Part shown: positions 54,506 to 62,000 of the stretch, piece by piece
Numbering within the stretch: position 1 is the stretch's first letter
How the letters are laid out: every line of letters begins with the position of its first letter
NCBI GenBank assembly: GCA_014529385.2
Contig: CM043962.1
Location: forward strand, 42,097,598-42,159,597
Direction: 5' to 3'
DNA: 62,000 bases
Origin: Adiantum capillus-veneris
Taxonomy: Eukaryota; Streptophyta; Polypodiopsida; Polypodiales; Pteridaceae
Notes under the pieces: model-generated
Database searches by the model: none
Seen by the model: only the letters and a program-made list of their open reading frames with translations
What the model was told of the DNA's origin: nothing
Program-made: the position numbers and the translations under genes

Positions 54506-54520
54506 TGGTTCCATCGACGG
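54506..54520 (+). other. Putative primer-binding site, tRNA not assigned
   Basis: TGGTTCCATCGACGG directly follows the LTR. It starts with TGG as required but does not match the iMet or Asp sites; I cannot assign the tRNA. Confidence 0.5.
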
Positions 54521-54552
54521 GATTAAATCACTTATTCCCATAGAAGTGAGCC

Positions 54553-55509
54553 TTGGTCAGGTTGGGCTTGAAGACACAGGGGATCATAGACCAGACACAT
54601 GGAATTGCAATTATGGCTGACAGACCAGACGATGTGACTGAAGAGGTTTCCTCTTCACAAGGTCAACAGACACATGAAGTGGGTGAGTCCTCAAGACCAC
54701 CAGAGACGGATGATGATATATTCAGGACCCAGTTGGCTACTGCTGTGGCTATGTTCACACAAGTAATGCAGAATCCGAGGTTTTTAGCCTTTCTGCAACC
54801 TCCTGTTCCGTCTTAGCAAGTTGGGTCACTGGATCATATTCAAAAGCCTGTTAAGGCTCGAGCACAGGTGATTCATATTGCACAATCAATGGAAACACCT
54901 GTACACTTGACGGAGAACATGCAGTCTCCACAACCTGTGCCTAAGGTGAAAGAACAGGTGGTTGCGATGCCAGTCTTTCAAGCTGTATTAGTTCAGCCCG
55001 CCACCTTTCAACAGCCTATAACTGGTTCTAATGGGCAGGGAAGCAACCTACAGGCTATGCAACAGGTCTTCCCACCACCTTCAGTACACCCTTGCTATTT
55101 TGGAGGTGGATCGGTATTCCAGAGCATGGCTGGTCATGCACCTGGAAATCAGTTTTACACGCTAGGAACAATGTTCGGGGGTGCTCAAACGATGATGCCT
55201 AACCCCATGTATGGTGTCACGGGCATGCTACCAGGGTTTCAGAGCACTCAGGGCCAATTTGGAATGCCACAGGCAAATTTTGGTATGGCTGGATTTACAA
55301 ATCAGCAGCCAAATATGGCGTTTCCAGGTCAACTTAATTGCGGTCAGGGAACACAAATGAACCCTAACAGTGTTCCCATGTTTCAGTCACTTCCATATGA
55401 CAATTTAACTCCGCTGGAGAGGCCAACTCCGTACAAAGAAGGTGGCAAAGGTGTGTCATTCATGACCTTTACAGGGTTTGATTGCTCTCTCATTCCTCCA
55501 GCAGTTTGA
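54553..55509 (+). pseudogene. Gag N-terminal region
   Basis: A likely start is ATG at 54613 (MADRPDDVTEEVSSSQ). The frame has one TAG at 54814 (VPS-stop-QVGS) and otherwise runs to 55509, with a Gln, Pro, Gly, Met-rich low-complexity part (54960-55390). A frameshift at about 55480-55510 passes to the next frame at MTFTGFD / FLQQFDKAY. Confidence 0.7.
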
Positions 55510-56611
55510 CAAGGCCTATGCAGGGGGAAACTTTACAGAGGCTTCAAAGGTCCGCAAGGCAGCCACCTTGACTGGGAATGCGGGACAATGGTGGACAACT
55601 TTGTTGCTCCAAGGGCAAGCTCCGTCCACATGGATTTATTTCAAGCAGATTTTTGTAGCAGCATGGTTATCTGATGATTTTGAAGCAGATGTCGTGACAG
55701 AATGGCACCAGCTTAATGCTGCCACTTGCAGAAATCTGGATGATTACAATCGGAAGTTTTGGAAAGCTCTACTTCCAGTAACTTCCTATAGGTTTGTGCC
55801 ATTGACAGAACAGATTGAAAAATACTGTTGTGGCCTACCTAAAGGATTGAGAAAGTACTGTACGAAGACCAAAGTCACTACTTTGACGCAACTCATCGAG
55901 GTAGCAAACACTGGCAATGGTTTGCTCAAGGGAGAAGATTTTGAATTCAATACTGGCGTCAAGGAAGGATCAGCCAAGAAAAATTCAGCGAAGAAGTATG
56001 TTTCCAAGGAGGTTCCTAAAGTGACTCAAGAGCCAGCCAACGCAGGGAAAGGCAAAGCTTCGGCTGAATCAGAAAAGGGACCAGCGAAGAAATGGAAAAG
56101 ACGTTTTCCTCGCAAGTCTGAAGAGCAAAAGAAGGTCCTGAGGACAGAGAACAAATGCTTTACATGTGAGCAGCCTGGCCACATTGCTTACAATTGTCCT
56201 ACAAAGAAAAGGCCAGCTGATTCTGAAGACAAGGAGGATAGGAAAGGAAAGAAGCCCATGGCTGGTCTAGTGTCAGATATGGTGGGCGACAAGCCAAATT
56301 CAGATGCAAGTGAGCTTTGCAGAGCATGGGGAAAGGTCAGGGATCAAACAGTGCTTATCTTCTTTGATCCAAGTGCCAAAGCCAACTTCATTTCCCTAGA
56401 ATTGGCTTCAAAGTTGGGAATTAGACCTGAAGAGATGGGGTATACAGCAGAGGCAGGTTTGGCATGTCCTGGCCATACAGAGGCTGTGACACCCATCATT
56501 GGGAAGTTGCGTCTACATATCCAGTCCTATGTAGATGCTGAAGAATTTTACATCATGCCACTGGACGGATGTGATCTGTTGTTAGGTATTCCTTGGTTGT
56601 TTCGTGTATAG
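55478..56611 (+). pseudogene. Gag capsid, zinc knuckle and protease
   Basis: Retrotrans_gag-like capsid (FLQQFDKAYAGGNF, then GNAGQWWTTLLLQ and TWIYFKQIFVAAW). Basic linker, then a CCHC knuckle CFTCEQPGHIAYNC near 56156-56198. The protease follows: VLIFFDPSAKANFISLELAS has the position of the active-site loop, but DPSAKA replaces the usual DSGAS, and LLLGIPWL (56577) is the C-terminal landmark. Ends at TAG 56609-56611, where CAG is likely original. Confidence 0.85.
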
Positions 56612-57931
56612 GGAATCATGGATGCCTACAACAAAAAGATCACTGTACAGAGCAGGGGAAAGACTCACATTCTGGATGTAAAGCTTAAAGGGGAGTCCAT
56701 TCCCACTGTATGAGCTTCTGCTATTACTTCTGTAATGAAAAAGCACCTTTCTGCGTACTTGGTTTTTGCACGTGAAGTGTCAGATTGTGATGAATCAAAT
56801 TTATCTATGCTAGATAAAGAAAGGTCAATGTTTTTACAACAGTATAGTGACTGTTTTTCCGATTCATTACCGTCTCAATTACCGCCAGAGAGACCCGAGG
56901 ACCATGCGATAGATTTGGTGCCAGGCAGTAGCCCACCAAATAAGCCTCCGTACAGGGTTAGTGCGGCTCAGCAGAAAGAGATAATGGGCCAAGTACAGGA
57001 GCTGTTAGAAAAGGGGCTGATTCAGCCCAGTTCATCTCCATTCTGTTCTCCAGTGTTGGTGGTGTAGAAAAAGGATGGCTCATGGCGTATGTGCATCGAC
57101 TACCGTGCACTGAACAAGAATACCATCAAGAATAGGTTCCCTATACCTAGAATTGATGATATTATGGACAAATTAGAAGGAACAGCTATGTTTAGCAGGA
57201 TAGATCTAAAGAGTGGGTACCATTAGATCCGCATTAGATCAGAGGATGTGCACAAGACTGCTTTTAGAACGACGTTTGGCCTTTACGAATTTTTAGTGAT
57301 GCCCTTTGGTCTCACAAATGCTCCTGCTACGTTCAATAGGATGATGGACAAAATTTTCCGTCCACACCAGTAGTTTGTTGGTACATTCTTTGATGACATG
57401 ATAGTCTACTCAAAGAATGAAGAGGAGCATAGGCATCACTTGGCCATTGTGTTTAAAGAGTTATGCAATCATAGGTTGCTCATCAATGCAAAGAAAAGTG
57501 AATTTTTTTTGGAAGAGATCCACTTTCTGGGACACATTGTCTCAAAGGATGGTGTCAGAATGGATCCTGCAAAAGTTGAAGCGATCAAGTCATGGCCAGA
57601 TTTGAAGACGGTGCATGATGTCCGAAGTTTCTTGGGACTATGCTCCTATTATAGAAGGTTTATCCGAAATTTCGCTGAGATTGCTTCACCTTTACATGCT
57701 CTTCAAAAGAAGGCAGTCACCTTTAGATGGACACAGAAAGAGATTTCAGCTTTTAATCTCTTAAAGGAAAAGATGACTTCAGATCCAGTCATTGTGTTGC
57801 CAGATCTTAGGAAGTCATTTGTGGTCCAGTGTGACGCTTGCGGTAGTAGCATTGGTGCAGTGCTAATGCAAGATGGCAGGGTAGTAGCCTATGAGAGCAG
57901 AATTTTGCAAGGGCCAGAGATGACCATGTAG
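56612..57931 (+). pseudogene. Gypsy reverse transcriptase and start of RNase H
   Basis: Same frame as the gag part. Landmarks: SSPFCSPVLVV[20 protein letters not shown], [11 protein letters not shown]-stop-IRI (the invariant Gln of SGYHQI is TAG at 57224), [20 protein letters not shown], then HQ-stop-FVGTFFDDMIVYS with the FFDD catalytic pair, and FLGLCSYYRRFI. The RNase H start is VVQCDACGSSIGAVLMQ. Stops: TGA 56711, TAG 57065, 57224, 57371, 57929. Confidence 0.95.
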
Positions 57932-59662
57932 GTCTATGAGAAAGAGTTATTGACTGTGATTCATGCGCTGTTAAGTTGGAAACACTACCTGCTAGGTGCA
58001 GACTTCGTTGTCCAAACGGACCATCAGACCTTGCGATACTTCTTGACACAGACAAAGTTATCTGAGAAGCATATGCGATGGGCAAATATCTTGTCCATGT
58101 TCCATTTTCAGATCGTGCATGTGGAAGGCAAGAAGAACGTTGTGGCTGATGCCTTGTCTAGGAAGCCACAAATTTCAGCTGTGTCAATTCCTTATCATCA
58201 TGAACTTGATGATATGAGAGAATTGTATGCAAATAATGAAGATTTTGCAAGGGTCTTCGAGCAACTAATGGATGGACAACGTCATGAACACTATCTTCCT
58301 AAAGACGGGTTCATGATGATGCATGGCAGATTGTGTGTCGCAAAGCCATTGCGACTCAAAGTTATGGAAGAGAGTCATGTCCCACCGTATGCAGGGCATC
58401 GTGGTATCGATGCTACAGTTAAAGCGGTTGAGACATTCTTCTACTGGCCTACATTGAGAAGAGATGTGGATGCCTTTGTGCGAGAATGCCTAATATGCCA
58501 AAAGGTCAAGTTTGACAGGCAAAAGGCACCACGGTTATTGCAACCACTACCTATTCCAGATAAACCATGGGAAAGTATTGCTATGGATTTTATCTTTGAT
58601 CTTCCGAGAACGCAGACAGGAAACGATGGTATTTGGACCATTATTTGCAGATTTAGCAAACAGGCTCATTTTATTCCTATCAGGAAGAAGATAAAACCAG
58701 ATCAGATGGCATGCTTGTTTATGAGCAATATTTTCAAGTATCATGGCATGCCACAGTCGATTGTTAGCGACCGTGATCCACACATGACAAGTTTGTTCTG
58801 GAGATGCTTGTTTGAGAATATGGGCACAACGCTCAAATTCTCTTCGTCATTTCATCCTCAAACAGATGGGCAGTCAGAAGAGGCAAATTCTACTGTCCTA
58901 GATCTGCTGAAGTGCTATGTGTCAGAGCATAAAGGAAAGTGGGAGCAGTATTTGCCATTGGTGGAGTATGCATACAATAATACAGTGCATTCATCAACTG
59001 GCAAGGCACCTTTTGAGATAGTTGAAGGTGGCAAGAAAGTTCCTCCCATATTGCATACAAAGGACAAGATATTTGAAGCAGATAAGTATGTTCAGGACAT
59101 GGATGAAATGTACAAGAAGGTCAAAGTGGCCTTAGAGAAGACTCAGGCAAAGCAAAAGAAAGCAACTGATCGTCACCGTCGTGAAGTGGTATATTCACTT
59201 GGTGATTGTGTGCTTTTACGCTTTGAAAAGGCAAGGTTAAAGAAGATGAAGGGCAAGGAAAGACTGTTTCCAAAGCTCAGCATGCGTTACTATGGGCCTT
59301 TTCAAGTATGCGACATAATCAGTGATGTTGCATATAGGCTGAAATTGCCTGACAGTTGGAAGATTCACAATGCGTTTCATGTGAGTCTTCTCAGACCCTA
59401 TGTGGGTGATGTGCCAGAAGATATGCCAGTTGAAGATCAGCCGGAAGTCGAGGAACTTGACGAGATCTTGATCCCCGAACAGATTTTGGCACACAAAGAA
59501 AGAAAAGTGAAACGCAAGGTTGCTAGGCGTTACTTGGTAAAGTTCAGAAACTATCCACCAATGGATGCTAAGTGGATGGAAGAAGGTGAACTTGCAGAGT
59601 CACCAACTGTGTTATCACTTTACCTTGAAGCCTTCGATTTGCAACCTACCTTGACCCCTTGA
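57932..59662 (+). pseudogene. Gypsy RNase H, integrase and chromodomain
   Basis: The uninterrupted stretch runs 57932-59662. RNase H end: QTDHQTLRYFLTQ and NVVADALSRKPQ. Integrase zinc: HVPPYAGHRGIDATVKAVE with CLICQKVK. Core: MDFIFDLPRTQTG (Asp), SIVSDRDPHMTS (Asp), HPQTDGQSEEANSTVLDLL (Glu). GPF/Y: MRYYGPFQV; then WKIHNAFHVSLLRPY and the chromodomain EQILAHKERKVKRKVARRYL ... WMEEGELAESP. It may still be translatable if expressed, but it is cut off from the start of pol. Confidence 0.95.
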
Positions 59663-60235
59663 GTTTCAAAGCTACATGGATTGTCAGTGTGACAATGGCT
59701 TCTGAAACAAATGATGTACATGGTATTTAAAGTGAGCTCAAATGAAATACCTGTTACATGAATGTTAAGAGCTGTACAGATTGTCAGTTTGGCAATTGCT
59801 CTTATGGAATGTCCAAAAGTTTGGTTAGTGCTATAGAAGTGAGTATTTCTTGTTAGTTTGTCAAGGATACAATAATTGCTTCTATTAAAGAGTACATGTG
59901 TACCTGCATTCTTAAACTGCGGTTTGGGTATGCTCGAAAGTGTTACGGGATCCAACGTGTACTATAAGACAGTGGCAAAATGTGCAGCTACCATTTTGTC
60001 ATTGGAAAGTTGGTGACTCAAAGCAATGATAGAGTGCGAAGCTACGACTATGTCATTGGGACAGGGTTCACACGCAGGCAATACATGAGTCGACGAGGTG
60101 TTGAATACACCAGGGTTGACAATGAGCATGTATGTGTTGTACACGTGTCGACAAGTGTTGAATACATCAATGTTGACTGTGAGCATGTACAACATAGATG
60201 CAAACGAGGACGTTTGAGATTTCAAGAGGGGGGTA
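59663..60235 (+). other. 3' internal region with tandem repeats and polypurine tract
   Basis: Non-coding. A unit of about 57 bp (TGTTGAATACACCAGGGTTG...GAGCATGTA) is repeated at about 60098-60197. A second pair is around TTGTCAGTGTGACAATGGCT (59678) and TTGTCAGTTTGGCAATTGCT (59780). The polypurine tract lies at 60219-60235. Confidence 0.6.
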
Positions 60236-61817
<1,582 letters not shown>

Positions 61818-61821
61818 ACGC

Positions 61822-62000
61822 TGTAACAGACTTGGACACTCCAAGTCAAGAATCAACCGCGACAGCACCAAATAACCACTTCAAAACAATTCACAGATCA
61901 CAATAGATTTGCATTGGCTCGGCGGAGTTCCGTGCCTAGAGATATTGGCCCCAAAGACTGGCGCCCCTTTCGGTATTTCTTTTTATATTAATTAGATCAA
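61822..62000 (-). repeat. Gypsy LTR fragment at the right edge
   Basis: Starts TGTAACAGACTTGGAC and matches the LTR at 33716 (CAAGTCAAGA, CCGCGACA, then the GGCGCCCCTTTCGGTATTTC box at about 61957). Runs off the window. Confidence 0.75.

Noticed and set aside
56609-57931. UAG reassigned to glutamine
   Set aside because: CAG codons are frequent in the same ORFs, other genes use TAG as stop, and LTR differences show the same C-to-T pattern. Decay explains the TAGs without a code change.

Overview
This 62-kb window looks like intergenic or intronic DNA of a large-genome land plant. The evidence is Ty1/copia and Ty3/gypsy polyproteins of plant type, initiator-Met and Asp tRNA primer sites, chromodomain integrases, L1-type LINE remnants, and C-to-T decay at CAG/CTG sites, which is expected of plant CHG methylation. 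I cannot name the species; several families look unlike common angiosperm ones, so a fern, lycophyte or other non-angiosperm is possible (inference). No rRNA, tRNA or CRISPR is present. The one non-transposon gene I can support is a first exon of a nuclear gene for mitochondrial ribosomal protein mL46 (30045-30295, + strand).

Layout, left to right. (1) 1-2130 is the leader and 5' LTR of a minus-strand copia element running off the left edge. (2) 2131-14282 is a minus-strand gypsy copy (gag, protease, start of RT), split by an 8.9-kb plus-strand element (2655-11597, exact TSD TCCCC) that carries gag and protease-like sequence but no RT or integrase. (3) 14283-16345 holds LTR and non-coding sequence with a GA tract. 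(4) 16346-21895 is a nearly complete copia element with 192-bp LTRs. (5) 23261-27804 is a minus-strand chromodomain gypsy element with only 123-bp LTRs and exact TSD CACAC. (6) 27872-29724 has a copia LTR inside a decayed copia integrase-RNase H copy. (7) 30045-30295 is the mL46 exon, followed by a splice donor. (8) 31816-33470 is a decayed L1 C-terminus. (9) 33495-35470 holds gypsy LTRs and an integrase/chromodomain fragment. (10) 35650-44432 is a non-autonomous LTR element whose left LTR was opened at its internal GA microsatellite by a LINE (35786-40416) and by a 5'-truncated L1 (40483-40964); its internal region holds a solo LTR with exact TSD AGTGC. (11) 44507-47633 contains further LTRs. 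(12) 47634-53030 is a minus-strand copia element. (13) 53030-61711 is a gypsy element with 1476-bp LTRs sitting inside a GA tract. (14) 61822-62000 is another gypsy LTR.

Three patterns tie the window together. Long (GA)n tracts lie at element junctions on both sides of several independent insertions. One gypsy element is disabled almost only by CAG-to-TAG changes. Several LTR families carry short repeated motifs (AGCGTTTT; a GGCGCCCCTTTCGGTATTTC box) in their transcribed parts. All joins were made by eye.
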